Positions 22,081-36,719 of a stretch of DNA of 64,000 nucleotides are shown here, piece by piece (position 1 is the first letter of the stretch; each line of letters begins with the position of its first letter). The stretch is taken from positions 189,879,144 through 189,943,143 of the forward strand of contig CM054112.1 in NCBI GenBank assembly GCA_028673005.1, read 5' to 3'. The position numbers and the translations under genes are program-made. This DNA comes from Tanypteryx hageni. Lineage: Eukaryota; Arthropoda; Insecta; Odonata; Petaluridae. Under the pieces are notes generated by a model that ran no database searches, was not told the origin of the DNA, and worked only from the letters and a program-made list of their open reading frames with translations.

Positions 22081-25000
22081 ATGTTTTGTGGCGACATCTC
22101 AGAATTCAGTTATTCACAAAGCATATTTATACGGTTGATTTCCTTACATATATTACATATTATCATCCATTAATCGTGTCTTCGGTCTTCGTAATATATC
22201 TAACGAAAATGCTCTACAAGTAGCATGTCCATATATAGACATATCTATTGATGCATTGATTTATTTCATAAATAAGCTTGTCAACCCCGGAGACTCCAAG
22301 TTCACTCTAGGACCAAATTCCCATTGCCTGCAACAATCTTCAAATTTAATGCAAACTAGTCCGATTATATTTTCAGCTTTGCAATTAATGTGATTCGTAT
22401 TAGTCATACGGAAGAAATTATGAAAAAAGGAACATAACTGCCTGGATTACAGCCAGCAAAGATGCGTAGCTCGGATTTGGCTTTGAGCCCCCTTAGAGAC
22501 CGCAGAAAACAGCAGAATTTTCTTTTCTGCCAATCGTTTGCGCATGGTGATAAGTCTCCTGGCACATTGAGCCGAAAGCATTACGTTTTCTTGATAATGT
22601 GACTCCAGCGATATGTAGGAAATACTGCTGAAATCTTCCCCTAAGCATTAGTAAAGACGATTTTAAGGGACCGAAAACGTCCTTCATGGCGTAATATCCT
22701 TACCGGGTGAGAAAATTCGCGCAAATAGGTTGACCGTCGAGCTGGGCTGGGCGACATTCTGCGCCAGAAAAAAAGCGTGAAACATTCGGTCGAGATTTAT
22801 TCTAATTGCCCTTTTGGACGTCGAGCGACATAGGAGATCTTTTATCGTAAATGAAAAACGAGATAATTTTAAAGGAATTTAGGAAATCACCCTGAAATTT
22901 AAAAAAAGTTTCCTCGCCCTAAAATTCTTTTTTGCTTTATTCGAAGCAGAGGTATTACTTTCCGTCGAGAATAGAAACGGTTCCCGCTTGCGCGCGTCAG
23001 ATCCTCTAAATAATATCCCGTGCCAGGCGCGGTTCTTATGACAGGGAACGTATGAGAGAGAGACAGAGAGAGGTGAAAGGTGTGGGTTTCAATGGAGCTT
23101 CGCGTGATATTCCGTACTTTATCTCTCCACCTTTTCCATTTTCCTCCGCCCGGCGATCCCACGGGCTTTATCCGAAGGTGTTTTGTTCTCCGCGCCCAAG
23201 TAGAAACGAAATAACGAGCAAGGTCGCGTACCCATCCCCCGACACGAGAGGGCGGCACGCAAGATCGAGAAGTAGACGGCGCGGAGATTTCTGATTGCAG
23301 TGAATCCGGTTATTTCGAGATGATGTGCACGCTTCGCCAATTATCCGACATCTTGAACACGGTTACCGAATTCTCTTTCGTCTCTTTTCCTTCTTCCTGA
23401 CCCCATCATCTCCCTTTTTTCGTTCGGTAACGAAAACGATGTTCGTCCAGGCCGTTAAATGGGATTGATCAATCTAAAGGGGCAGTAACGCTTACCCGCA
23501 TTCCCTTCCTTGCTCCTAACCCTTCTAAATACACTAAAAACCTTTTCTCTCTCATCCCTTACATTCCACCCTTACTACCTGTATGTGTCCTTTCTTAACC
23601 GAGGATCAAGAGAGAGAAGCATAAACACGCCCGAACGTCCATTTACGGTCTTCTGCCATCTCATTTTATATCCTTCTTCCCCTTTATTTTCGTGTATTTG
23701 CTTTTTTTTATAACGCTCCTGAAACTTAATCGATCTTCTCTCACGTGGTGAGACGTTGCGATTAGGATGCCCGACGTAAAAGTGCCCATGTCGTCTTCCT
23801 CTCTCTTTCTATACTTCCCCTCTCTTTCTTTCTCTACTTCTCCGTGTTATAAATATAATAGAACGAAATGACCGCCATCGTCGTCCATTCTGTCTGCCGT
23901 CATCGTCGAAAAGGTGTCTTCAGAGGACGGAGTCATAAAGGAGGAGAGAGGGAGGTTGGAAACGGGATGGGGGGAATGAGCCTCCGCTTTTAAGTGGCCG
24001 TACAGCCTTAGAATACGGCGACGAGGAAACTCAAAAAGGGTGATCTTCTCATAACGTTTTAAGGCACGAGTAGAAGGAGGAGGAGAGTGTGGAGAGTGTA
24101 GATAGGAAGAGAGAAAGAAATCGCGTCTTTTTCACTCTCTCTTTCCATCTATTTTTTACTCGCCATCTTCCTCTTCCCCTCCTACTTCCACACGGCTTCA
24201 ACCTTATATTCGCACAAAATTTCATCAAGGAGGAATTCTGATCGATATTAAGCGAGTGTCTCGACATTTCTTTTGAAGAGTTTCCCAGGAGAAAAAAGCG
24301 TCTCGTTTTTTGTTTTTTTTTCCCTTCCCGACCTGACTCGGTTCCAAACCAACGCCATGTATTTTCTCTCTCTCTATCTCTCTCCCTCCTCCTCCACCCC
24401 TTAACGTGGATTCCGGTGCGGTGCATTTCGAAAATGGCGTCGGATCGGATTTATTTTATTTTTTAAATTGCTGCCGTTTGTCTCTCTCTCTCTCTCTCTA
24501 AGAGCCGAAATAATTTTTGGTATCCTTCGGGTGTTAGCCGTCCGACAAAAATAATTAACGAGAGGGAAAAAATATCTCGCCTTGCCTCGGATGGTATGAA
24601 TAATTAACGAACCGATTCACGAAAGAGACGCACGGAAACGAATTTCGCGTTTCTTTTTTTCGGTGCGAACTGAGATGGTGATTAGCCGCACAAAAAAGGG
24701 AATATGGTTTAAATTCGCTTCGTAAACTTCTCGCATCGGCGAAACTAAACGAGTAGGTTGAAACATTTTTATCCGTGTCGCGACGTTTTTCACAACTGAA
24801 TTAAATCGACATATTCAAGTAGTTGGAATTTGAGAAAAAGAAACTTCCTCGATTTAATCCAAGCGATACATTTTCGATTCAATTATTGCTCGATTTTAGC
24901 TACCTAACCATCGATTTTACGAGGACCAGTTACTTCAATTGTTAACTGTTACATTTATTTAGCACCTATCTCACTTTACGTTCCTCCTAAGCCAAACATT

Positions 25001-28000
25001 TCTTATGAAATTTTCCATACTTTGTAAAAATCAATTACTACTAAGAACGTAAACGCCCTTACCATTAATACCTTCATCGTCGCGTCGTAAATCTCATCCG
25101 GAACTCCGCAAAAAAGTGCTTAAAAAAACCAAACCATCGCTACTTCATTTTCCGAACTTCTCCCATAAAAAAATCGATCTCGTTCGCATCGCACATATCG
25201 AATAGCGATACTTTTTTCAGATAAAAATCTCGATTCCGCGCCTCTCGCATTAACCCGGCTCTCTCGTTTTTCTCTCCTCCACCCCCAATTCGTAGGAGGA
25301 GCATATGGTGGCTTACTCTCTCGCGTTTCGTCGTTCCCCCAAGACTTTTTCCCGTTCCCTCCCGAGAGAAAAAGGGGATGATATATACACGGCAGCCACC
25401 GGGGAGGAAAAATCGATAGCCGTTCGTTCGGGATCGAAGGCGCGTGTCAGAGGGCAATGAAGTGCTCGACCAATCAACGCCGCCTTTTGGTCCATATACA
25501 ATGCGCTTCCCTCGCTCCCTCCCTCCCTCTCCTTCCTCCCCAAAAAACCTTCCTAACTCGCCCCTTTCTGCATTCTATCCTTCCCACGCCACCCTTCACG
25601 GAGCACACCTCCCATTTCTCTCCCGAGCTCCTTCACGAGAGTGTGTGTTATCGGTGGGAAAATGGACCTTACCGTGTTTAAATTCGCGTCCTTAGGAAAA
25701 AAAATCGGATTGGAGGAGAAAATAGAATAGGGTTATCATGATCACCCCTCTCTCCGTTTCACTCCCTCTCTCTTCACCTTTCGGATCCTCCCTCCCTCCC
25801 CCACCACCAAAACCGGAACAGAAGAGAGAGATAGCCCTCTTTTGTTTCGAGGCGTTATGCCTTTCGTTTTTCAGAGAGAGAGAGAGGTGCAATTTATTTT
25901 ATTCCGCTTACGGCGTTTCGGTTTGAATTCCAATTTTGCCTATCCGATGTCGAGGATATAAAATTTTCCGCCTTTACTGCCCTTTCCCACGCACAGGGCA
26001 TGGAATTAGAACTTTTTTTCACCGGAGCCTTTTGCGATAGGAAGTTCTTTTCGGCGTGAAAAAAGCCGCTCTCCTGGTCCCTCCGGGCGTGTCATTTTTC
26101 CCCGGCTGAGCGTAAAGTTTTCCACCGGCGGCGGCGGTGGTTTGTTTCCACCTTCAATTTTTCCCCATCACGAACCGGAGATAGAGGAGGAGAGATAGTA
26201 GAAAGAATAAAAATTTCTCGGAATAGAAGTTTTTCCACCTCTATCGTAGTTCAAAGGCAGATGTTTTACATATTCGATTTTCACTCGAAAGGTTCATTTT
26301 TTCGACTGGAAAGGAACTAGAGCACATTATCTTTATTAGAAGAGAGGCAACCTCCTTGAAAGGCACGACAATATATAGACGAAAAAAATACGATGCCAAG
26401 TCGTAAAAAAAACTCCGGCTTACTTAAATTTCTTTCCGGCATCGTCGTTTATTCTCCGCGCACAGTGGCCGTACTGCGACGCTCGTGTTTTTCTCTCAAT
26501 GGGGGAACGGAAAATACCTAGTAGTTTGCGAGACACATCAATGGCTGTCGACGTCGTGACACTCTGAATAAAATTAAAAAATGCTTATCAAAAACGACCG
26601 AGCGACATATCGGCGGACTATTAAAAATATTCGTTCGCCGCAAAATAAAACCCGATGAAGATTTTTAAAAATATACCGACGAAAATGGGAAGGGATTATT
26701 TGTGACGGGTCTCAAATTTAAAGGTTATTGTACTTGCGGCCAGGTAAAAGGAACGCTATTTTTAATGCCGAAATAAAATGAATTTTGCCGTTTAAGCTTC
26801 TCTGAGAATCCTAAAGAATTTAACTGACGCTTAACAATTTTCTGCATCGGAAATTTTCGATTAAGGCTTATATATATGTATGTGAGCTGTTTATTTTCAG
26901 CATTACATTTTAAGCGCCGGATAAAACTAAAATTATTAAGGAAAAAATTGGAATAACGATATCATGATCAATGATCTACACTACAAAAATAAAAAAAATG
27001 CTGCGGGTGAAATGTCAGTTGACGAGTTCGTTTACCGCATGTTATCAGTTAACGATAACAAAAATGGGAATCAATTTCAAACGTAAAAACCATATTTAGC
27101 GTAAAGAGTCTCATTAAATATAGTAAACGCATAGGAACAACAAATTTCTCACATATATACCTACACGTAGGTGAAACTCCACCGGTTATAGATTGAGTGA
27201 ATGTGCAATAAATCACTGATGACATATACATAAAGTATTTTTATTCCTTCGTTCTAACATTAATAAAGATTCTTATAGCGGTGAAAAAATAACTTCTTCA
27301 TATTGAGTAGTATTAATTCTTTGGATAAAATGCATTCCAAGGCCTTTCTACCGATGTTTCAAATGAAAAAATACCACGAATTTTCCGAACACGTCTTCTT
27401 ATACATGCCTAAAAGGAGGGCAAAAGAGATTTTCAAATGATAGCATTACTGAAATCGAGAATATGTGAGGAAATTGTTGTTGAAATATTGTGACGAAAGT
27501 GAAAGGCCGATACATGAAACAAAGGAAACATTAATTGCAGAGTACCAATCAATAAATGTGGCAGCATTGTCATTCTTGTCATAACAAACTATTATTCCAA
27601 TGTTATAAGACGACACGGAAAATCGTTGACAAAATATTAATTTAATATAAACATTATTTGACTGAATGCTGATATATCATGTACATTATATTGTGAATGC
27701 ATCATTATTGTTTATATATTATTATGCCATTAAATTATGTATTAAAAGTACGCATGATAGTTCCGAAGCTATGAAGATTGTCCATAGTGGTACAAGGAAA
27801 TGTGTGTAGTCGTTCATCATGGTCTGTATACGCTTCCAAAATCTTGAAAAAATAAATATGAAGTTGAAAACATCAGAAAGTATCGTATTTAATTTCAGAT
27901 AATAATTCAACCTGAATAAAACATGAAAAATCTGCTACATATAATGTTCTGTTCCTGAAACGAAAAACAAGAAGATGCCAGTGTAATGTGATACAAAAAG

Positions 28001-30790
28001 CTATCCATATGAAATAATTTGTATTTGGCAGTATTCTTTGGATCTTTATAAAGTTGCATTTCTTCTTGTGAATTGGATTTATCTTTTCCACTTTTCATCA
28101 ATGTAACAAAATAAATGCAAAAAATTTACTTTTCTGTATGCCTTTATGACCGCATAGATATTGTTAACGAGATCTGTATTAATATTTCTCATTACACTGA
28201 TGCGGACGTATCCCACCGATGCTTTGGTGACTAAATCCACAACATTTTCTTATGATGTGAAAGGAATACCAGGAAGGGTACTATCAAGTGTAATTATCAT
28301 TTTGTAGATAAAAATTTTCGAATAAAGTTCAACATGGAATCTTCAGCTATGCCTATCTTAATTTTTTATAGCAGCATTAATGGTTTGAAGTACGTACATC
28401 ATACCAATGTCAATAAAGTTTTTGCAATTTCTCTCCTCAAAAGAAAGGTGAGCATTAATTTTATAGTAAAATTATTTGTTTGGTATTATTTGGCTACAAA
28501 ATATAAATTCGCAGGAAAGAGGAAGTTTACAATCATTAGTTGTCTATTAACGATACAAATCTCGGAATTATTGCATCACAAGGGATCACAATATAAACGG
28601 GAACTCCGAGTTTTTACGATCATTGTTTTACGGGATATGCCTGGAGATATTATAAAGAGCTTAGTGAAAGCTTTGATACACAGTGGCATTATATGGGTGT
28701 GTAAGAAATGGACAATGATAAAAAAGATGTGAGCAGATTAGAGGCTTCCAAGATGTGGGGTATGGCGTCGACTGAAGAAAATTTATTTGAGAGAGTTAAA
28801 TACATGGAAAAGTTTTAAATACAGTAGGGAAAGGTAGCAGCTTGATAAGCATATACATATGCCCGGGGCCCTGTATCAAACCATCGCAATAAACAGTATA
28901 GAAACAGCCATCCGTCACGGGTAACATTTGAGAACAATCCGAATTATAAGTGACGAGAAGTATGCCCTACCTTTATCTGGTGAGTGTCCTCCTAAGACCA
29001 TAATTATTAATTAATCGCGAATAAGTTGCAGCAAAACTGCGATTCCAGCCATAATTTACACAGTCACAATGGAAAAACCTCCGAGTGATCAAATGACGAC
29101 TAATCTTGTCCCGAAAAACCGATATTAGCGCAACGTCATAAATCAGACATCAGAATTCTGATCTAACAAGGCGTCCTGAATCGTATTGCGTCGAGTATTC
29201 CCTTGCAAGAGATTGTATCGAAAGTATCCCATTAAAAAAAGGTGCCGGGCAATAAATCAGTGCAATTATTACGCTCCCAGAGCGCAATTTCTTTTTCTAT
29301 CATTAAAAAAATCCAATTAACTCCGTAACGAGTTCAGCCGGCCACAAAACTCCGAACTGAAATCAAGTTGGCAAATATTGCTCGAAACAGAGCTGGAGCA
29401 TTTGAACTAACCCCTAAAGGGAAGGAGTAAAAAGGAGGAAACTAATTTCCTAGAGGAAAAGTTCGTGAAAACACTACGAGTTTTCCGTTTTTTTTTAATG
29501 AAAGCGAAACGAAGGTAGGAAAGGATTTTATTCATGCTTATTTTTTTTTGCTCTGAGAGGACCGTAGCATATTCATCCGAAGGAGGTCCGGGGGTAGCTG
29601 GTTCGCGACCCGCTGGTCATAGATAAAAAAATATCTCGACGAAGGTCACCGGAAAGCCTTGCGGCTCGAGAATTTAAAAAAATCAGATCATTCGAACCCG
29701 TTGACCGAGAACATGTATCCCGTGGCATACTTTCCGGAACTTCATTTTTACCAAGTTCCCTCACGTATATTGAGCTCCAGTTTCGGCTCCTTTGTTTTAT
29801 TTTATTTTTTATTTTTCCTCCGCTGCGGATGAAGTTGCTCTAACAACGGGATTTCTTCGTTAATTAGAATTCCTAAGGGGAGGATCAAAATATATTTTTT
29901 GGTGTACCGTCGTGTTACATGTTTTTCCAGGCCTCCTCCAGGCTACCGCGTACTCCTCTCCCCCTTCCCTCTTTCGTCAAAATGCCCGAATAATGAAACT
30001 CGACGTGCGTACGTATAATTCACGAGAGACGGAACCAATTTCGTGGATAAACATGCAGAAAATTTTGTTTCACGCAAATTCCACTTTTGATACGGCCTAT
30101 CGCGACGGAAATCCATCTTTTAGGTCTGAATTATTCGAAATAATGCAAAAAAGAGGGCGTAAACGCAAAATAGAGGAGAGTTAATGGCGATCCCGCATCC
30201 TCTCTTTATGGAGGGGGAGGAAAAAGTGGGCTGGACTGTATTAATCCGGAAGACCTGGCGCGGGTCTGTGAGACCCACTTGATCTTCGTTTCTTTGATGA
30301 AAACTGGATGCGAACATTTCCATCGCTACTACGCTCAGTACCTTCCCTCCGCTGTTTTACGTCAGTTTAGTCTAGCAGCCTAAGCTCAATTGTTGCATGC
30401 GTAGAATCGCTGTTCTTTTTTTGTCACTTCCGGTGCATCAAACCCTGCGCCAGCATTCACATGATAGCTTTGGACTATCATAAATGTCGTTATTTTACAT
30501 AATATAACATCAATACTATAAAATCAATCACGTATACTTCATGTTTATTGTAAAAATATATATTTGGCTACTGTAGGAATTTTTTGGCTACTTACAATTT
30601 CTAAAGTTCCTTCAGTACAGCTACGTCATAAAAAATTTTCCTAAACCTAGATGAAAGTTATCAAGTAATTTTAATCGAACCGCATTATTAAATTAAATTT
30701 TAGAAGCAACTGGGTCCTACAGACGCAAAGCCAGCAGTGGTGTTCATATATGAGACTCCAGCTCCGCCTGCACAGTACTTGCGCGGTGTG
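22081..30790. other. Non-coding region, no gene recognised
   Basis: CpG-containing unique-looking text (for example 22700-23450 and 25900-26800) alternates with pyrimidine-rich stretches (23520-23830, 24120-24400, 25500-25800) and very AT-rich DNA (26880-28850). The 132-codon frame at 28334-28732 shows no motif I recognise and lies in strongly AT-biased DNA. (TC)n at 24480-24500. Confidence 0.4.
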
Positions 30791-30794
30791 GGGA

Positions 30795-31340
30795 AATAAG
30801 GCGTAAGAAGAGAAAAGGAGGGAGGGGAGGAGAGTGAGATATTAGATAAACTTGATAGACTTACGGACCACGCGGTACAATCTTGTCTTCCGATTCTTTT
30901 TGCCCTCGCACGAGGACAAAAGGGACGGGTTGAAGGTACGATAGAGTAGAGAGAGGGAGAGAGAGACGGAAGAGGAAAGGAAAAGAAACGGAGGGAGAGA
31001 GGGAAGGAGAGAGAGGGGAAGAGAGAGGAGAGATAGGCAGATAGGGGAGAGAGAGAGTGGGAGAGAGTGAGAGGGGAGGAGAGAGGGGGAGGAGAGAGCA
31101 TGGGAGGGAGAGATAGGTAGAGAGGGAGAGTGGAAGGTCAGGAAAGGAAGAGATGGAAGAAACAGAGGGGGAGCTAGGGAGAGAGAGAGAGGAACATTGA
31201 TGGAGAGCTGGAGAGACGAGGAAGAGAAACAAAGAAGGCAAAAGAGAGAGCGAGAGAGAGCGAAAGGGGAGAGAAGTAGAGGGAGGGAGGAAAGGGACGA
31301 TGGGGAGAGAGGAAGCGGTAAACATAAAAGTGGAAGGGAA
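30795..31340. repeat. (GA)-rich polypurine block
   Basis: Nearly pure purine on plus with GAGAGGGAGAG-type repeats. It produces artefactual Ser/Pro/Leu frames on minus. Confidence 0.75.
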
Positions 31341-32189
31341 ACGGACTTCGGTAGAGGCCGGGGATGAAGAGGAGATGAGTTGGCAAGAGGTTTAATTCGC
31401 CGTGCAAACTCACGTCCACCGTGAGGAAGGTTTTAGAGTCACGAAATGGAAAGAGATAACATAAAGGGAAGGATGGGGTCAAATAAATGTCAGGGAAAGA
31501 TAGAGAGATATATATTATTCTGGACGTGGGTGGAAATCACACGACCGGAGTGCACCTAAGCCAGTGTTGCCAGTCGGAGAGGTAAGTTACTCTCGATGCT
31601 AGAGTATGTCATTAAATTGAGTATAATTACTTTTGCCAACGACTACCTTACCCACTGTTTCCAGGTAATAAAGGTATCCAGGCAGACGACTCGTATAGAC
31701 GAGTGATATCATTCACAGGGCACATTAACTTGCGAACGTGAGGACCTCGATTACAAAGCAGCATGATTTTTAACAGTGTTACTTAATATTTTTCCAAAAA
31801 GATGAGATTTTCAGTTGGGTTTTCCTTGGCTATAAAACATAATCGAGATTTTAGAGGAAAGAAATTACAATTCCTGGATAGCTTAATTTACTTTAATGGA
31901 TCAATTAAGTTCCATTCACTCTTCATTCATTATGCATAACAACTGCAATTTGTAAAAAAGCTTATTTTTCATTATTGTTTAAATTAATATGCCGTAAAGG
32001 CCGTCAACATGATACTATACATTATTTACTTGGCTACAATTCCTGAAAGTTGAGCCTAGATTTTCGATTTTATATAATTTAATGTTAATTGCCAATTAAA
32101 ATGTTAGCTAAAATGTTGAAATGCTTTTTTAAAGACTGAATAAAGCCGTAGAAAAAAAACTTTAAAAGTTAAAAATAATATTATTAATA
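31341..32189. other. AT-rich interval, nothing recognised
   Basis: No coding, RNA or repeat signal could be supported. Confidence 0.4.
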
Positions 32190-32440
32190 TATTTTAAAAT
32201 TTTGGCTATCAAATGTAAATGTAATGTAAACTAATTCCAGAAAGAATATTTGAGATCAACTTATGACCAAAATCAAGTTGAAAAACTGTTTCTCCATTAG
32301 TCATAATAAGGTTGAAAAACCGTACGTGCATTCTAAGCCTACGATCGGTGATAGCTGTTTTGCAGCCGAAATATGAGTCTCCTTTTCTCAACCTTTGTAT
32401 GGCTTTCGGAGAAACATGGTTTTTCAATCATATAAACTTG
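32190..32440 (-). repeat. Dispersed repeat, copy 1
   Basis: The reverse complement of this interval aligns with plus 52190-52425. Shared landmarks in the same order are GTTTCTCC, GTTGA(G)AAA, CATTTCGGCT, ..AATGGA.., TTTTTCAA.TTGATTT..GTCAT.A..TGA.CTC and AATTCTTTC.(T)GAATT. No TIR, tail or ORF is evident. The family is unknown. Confidence 0.6.
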
Positions 32441-32869
32441 TCCGTGAAAACTTGAGCGAACTGCGATTAGCAACTTCTGTAATTATCTCAAAGAACATAA
32501 AATCCAACAGCATCCCTACACGAGGCTCTTGATTGGTATACCAACGAAGTTAGTCTGCAGAAAGTAATTAGAGATCTCACCACTGCTTTAGCTGTAACGC
32601 ACGCGCCGCTATCTTTTATAGCGAATGAGTTCAGCTAGTTAAAATTAATGCTTTGAGAAAATACCTCAGTTTTTGTGTCATAAGGGAAGGGCAAGAAAAA
32701 ACAAAATTTTTAGTCAGGTGTTTTCATTACGCCGGTCTTAGTCCAGTTACAGCAGCCGTTTTACTGTTTCCAAAATCGTAAATCTTACGGAAAACTATTT
32801 TATGCGAAACCAAAAACTACTTCGATTGAAATCCGAACCCTTAAATTGGCCATTTCGTAATAAAGAGAG

Positions 32870-33470
32870 GAGGCCGTAGTTGAGATGGCGCGCCGACTGA
32901 CGCGACCATTGCGCGTAGAAATACGAATCGCGTCCCCGAGGCCGAAAAAATAGGGGACATTCCCTCTCGCGCGTCACTCGCCAGTGACCAATGGCTCGGG
33001 TTTGGGATCGGAGGAGATTGTGCGGGGATGGGACGTGGGCGGAAGAAGAATGGCTGAACGAAGAAGGCAGGGAAGGGAAGAGGGCGTGGAAGGGCGAGGC
33101 GGGGGAGAGAGGGCATTAGTCGTCCCGGCACTCCGGTTCGGATGTAAAAGGGGCGTTGGAGAGAGAGGGAGGGGGGAGAAAGGGGAGGAAGGGGAGAGGT
33201 GGTCGTCTTGGGATTAGGGGATTGGCAAAGAGAGCGGGAATCAGCTTACTCTTGCGAAAAAACGCCCACGGGAATGGTGGTGGTGGTGGGATGAGAGGTG
33301 AAGGAAGGTCAGACGTGAACCGAGGACGCCTAATGAAGGGAATGCTGTCGAGCATCTTTCTCGAGAGAACCGATGTAGATTTTTTTTCTTATGCTTATTA
33401 TAGTAGTTCCTTACGCGACGCAGGAGTTAAGCTTTTGAAAAGGTCGTCTTAGGCAAAACCGCGCTCCACC
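32870..33470. promoter_or_regulatory. CpG-rich, promoter-like island (weak)
   Basis: A GC- and CpG-rich island in AT-rich surroundings begins with GGCGCGCC (32885), then CGCGACCATTGCGCG and CGCGTCCCCGAGGCCG, and has a CCAAT box at ~32985 (GACCAATGGC). It then grades into GGA-rich text. No adjacent coding exon was found, so a promoter is only a possibility. Confidence 0.25.
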
Positions 33471-36400
33471 ACTGATTTACCCTATGGATAATATTACGTG
33501 TTCGTATAGGCTATGAACACTCAAATCACATACATACGTAAAATGCGGAGCGCACCCAATTAGGTACCGCGTGTAAATGAGTTTTATACGTGTTGTGTAA
33601 AATTTTGCATTTATTTAACCGTGTATAATAAAAACCTGGTTTCAAAAACCCGTCCTGGACAAAATATTACTCCAGTCTCTGATGAATGCCTTCGTACTAG
33701 CAAAGCTAAAGAGATAAAAACTAATAAGAAAAGCGAGATAAGAACAAAGCCCATTTTTAATTTTTATTTCTAATCTGACCACATTTTAGTATTAATAAAT
33801 CGTTCCTACGAAAGTTTTGCAAGGAATACTACATGCTACTTAAGAAATTAAAGCCACTTCCGAGAGATAATATTATTTCCCATATCGAATAAAAGTCCAA
33901 TTACTGAAAAAAGCGTTGGCGTTCACTTTATATTCGAGAAAATAGGCACGCAGTGTTGGATTCTGGGCTTATAAGGGAATCGAGTTTTGAATATCATTAA
34001 CTTGGAGGATTTTCCTTTCGAGAGAAAGATAGAAGAACATAAACCCCTAGCAAACTGGATGTGCTTTATCTCCTTAAATTAACGTTGATCTCGTTGGACG
34101 ATAACATATAAACTTATTCCTTGAAGAAAAGGGCTCTGCTGATGTCAGATACGGTCAATTCTGGTGCATTAAATTTCTATATTTACTAGAGCAAGAGGAT
34201 TTATTTTTTAATTAATGGGTCTTGTTTTTGGTTTCCCGATAAAAAGCATAAAGGACAAAAAGAAGAGTCCCGTTTATTTTCCTAAGAAGTGTCTACGCAA
34301 GGGGATGGGTTATGAAACCTTCTTAAGGGTCAGCACGTACGGTTTTCTTTTATTAGATCCATTTATCGTATGAGGTAATATATTGACTTATTAGCAGATT
34401 ATGTACGCTACCCAATATTTGTTTTGGTCTGCACGAAATGAAATCATCGGTGCAAAGTTTCCAAAGTATAGATATCATTATATAAATTTAATTCCTTGCG
34501 CGTAGAAATAAAACAATTTAATCGATGAAATCTATACGTAAATGTTTCTAGGAAAATATCAATTTCCGCGAAATATTTGTATTATTTACAGAAAGCACTA
34601 ATTAACTGCAAGAATCTATTTAGTCAAGGGTGTGAATTTAACACGAATTTTTAAATTTTTAATATTATTAATGTATACCTATGGAATATCGACTTGGTTA
34701 TAAAATCACAAAAAAGAAATACAATAATTTTGCAAAAATCTAATCAAGTCCACATAGAGTGCTGAAAAGTAAAAGGTAATCAACATTGAAGTTGAAAAGG
34801 ATTTTTTAAGTTAGTTAACAGTTTTGGTTCATCGTGATATTTTTAATGTAATGAAGGTCATCTGTATGCGATTTTTCGAATTTATGAGCGCAAAATAAAA
34901 TGAGCGTTATTATGCGCTTCGCAAAATTACGTTATTTTTGGAATTTTCCTCCGACAACTCTCCTTTCCAGTTTAATATATTGGGAAAATTCCATAAGTTT
35001 GTCTGTTCGTATGACAACTGCAAAACGACCAGTTTCAACCAAAAGATCTCGAGCGTTGCATACATACATGTCTAAACCTACTTAATTTAATATAATAGAT
35101 TAAAATTAAAAGCTACATACAATGAAAACCATCGAATAATATATGGAAAAGTGAGATACACTTGTCTAGATTTCATTTTTTTCTAAAACATCGATTTTCC
35201 CCTTCCGCAAACATAAGTCTAAATGTCGACGGAAAAAAGACCTTGCCTGGCATTTTTTTCTGGAGATATAAAAATCTCCCGGTAAGGACAAATTAGTGAA
35301 GCGGCTTGAAAATAAAAGCGGATTTGCTTCCCTCGCGAGCAATAAATGGAGGATTAAATTCAAATAAAAAAGAAGAAATAAAACGTCGCGTTTGTGTTCA
35401 TCGGAGGCAGTAACGATAATTTTCAGTCGGCCGCATGACTGTGAATAATTTTTTGATGAAAAGAGCGCATTAATACTTTTTTCATAAAAAACATGGAGCG
35501 CCGGGAGCAAAAGAGGAGAACGACAAGACTGAATCGCTCGGATGAGCAGACGAAGGTCGTTGCATAGAAGCAAAACTAAATAAAAAAACCCTCGAAGGGA
35601 AAAGTTAAGGAACGACGGGATTTGTAAATAATTAAATCGCAAAATTCGAGTTCGTCGAAAAAATCACTAATCGACTCGCATATCAAGAGCATAATAAGGT
35701 TTCTGTCGGAAAAATTAAGATATTATATTGATACTAAAAACTTTGAAACTTGATGAGGGCCTGGAAATTTTAAAGGCGGATTTAGACGAGCAAGTGGATA
35801 ATAATGGAGAGTAGTACATGAGAATTTTACTGATGCGGAAAGCTTAAGCTGTGCCCAATAGCGGTTATTTGCTGCGTCTTTTGGGATTAAAATTGAGATC
35901 TCACTTCGTACTTAGACATAGCAAAGAAAAATAAAGATTTCGCGGCTCCTAATTCAACCCATAGTCCGACACTACTTATCCTAAAGAGTTATCAAGTATC
36001 TACAGCGTCAACTACGTCATAGTTTTGAAATGAGTGAAATGTTTTAACATAATGGAAAAGTCGCATAATTTCAAAATGTTTTCGAAATATATTAATTAGT
36101 TTTCTTGTGTCCAAAATGAAATTTTTCCTGCATAATTAAATTTATGAAATATTGTAATAATTTGAGTATAAAAATACGTTCTAAAATAAAAAATGTTTAA
36201 AACTGACACCTTGCCATTCAAGATCACCATAGAATCCTATATTCTGGATTATTATATCTTTACAAAATATCTAATGATAATAAATAAATACCGGTTTTTG
36301 TTTCATTTTGAAAGAGTTTTAGGTTGAGATATTCGAGCTTCAAATTTCAAGATCCAACGAATTTTAAGAGAGCTTAACAGCTTTAAGCGTATTTATAACG

Positions 36401-36715
36401 AATTATTTTATGAGTATTTAAAGGAAGAATTCATTAAGCGAAGCAAGGGATTTCCGAAGACCCTTTCAAGAATTTGTATTTTTTCAATTTCCTGAAGGGA
36501 TTTATTTGATTTATTCGAGAAACTTTAAAATATTAGGATGCCTGCGTTTTTACAGTTATTTTGTTCCCCATTTTTTTACGATCTCTGAGGAAATTATACA
36601 CAGTTACTTTAAAAAATCCTTTCAAGTTCTTATAAAAGCCTTCTCCGAATCGATTTTTTTTAAACCGCGAAATAAGTAATGGAGAAAATGACTCGGGGAT
36701 AAATCTGAAGCGTTG
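33471..36715. other. AT-rich non-coding region
   Basis: No gene was recognised. The 158-codon frame at 35166-35642 (minus) has no motif known to me and no splice or start context that convinces. Confidence 0.4.
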
Positions 36716-36719
36716 ATGG

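Noticed and set aside
28334..28732. 132-codon plus frame
   Set aside because: No recognisable domain. AT-biased composition matches the non-coding flanks, and there is no convincing start or splice context.
29570..29770. Possible tRNA-like text around GGTTCGCGACC and TTCGAACCC
   Set aside because: No cloverleaf with acceptor, D and anticodon stems could be drawn.
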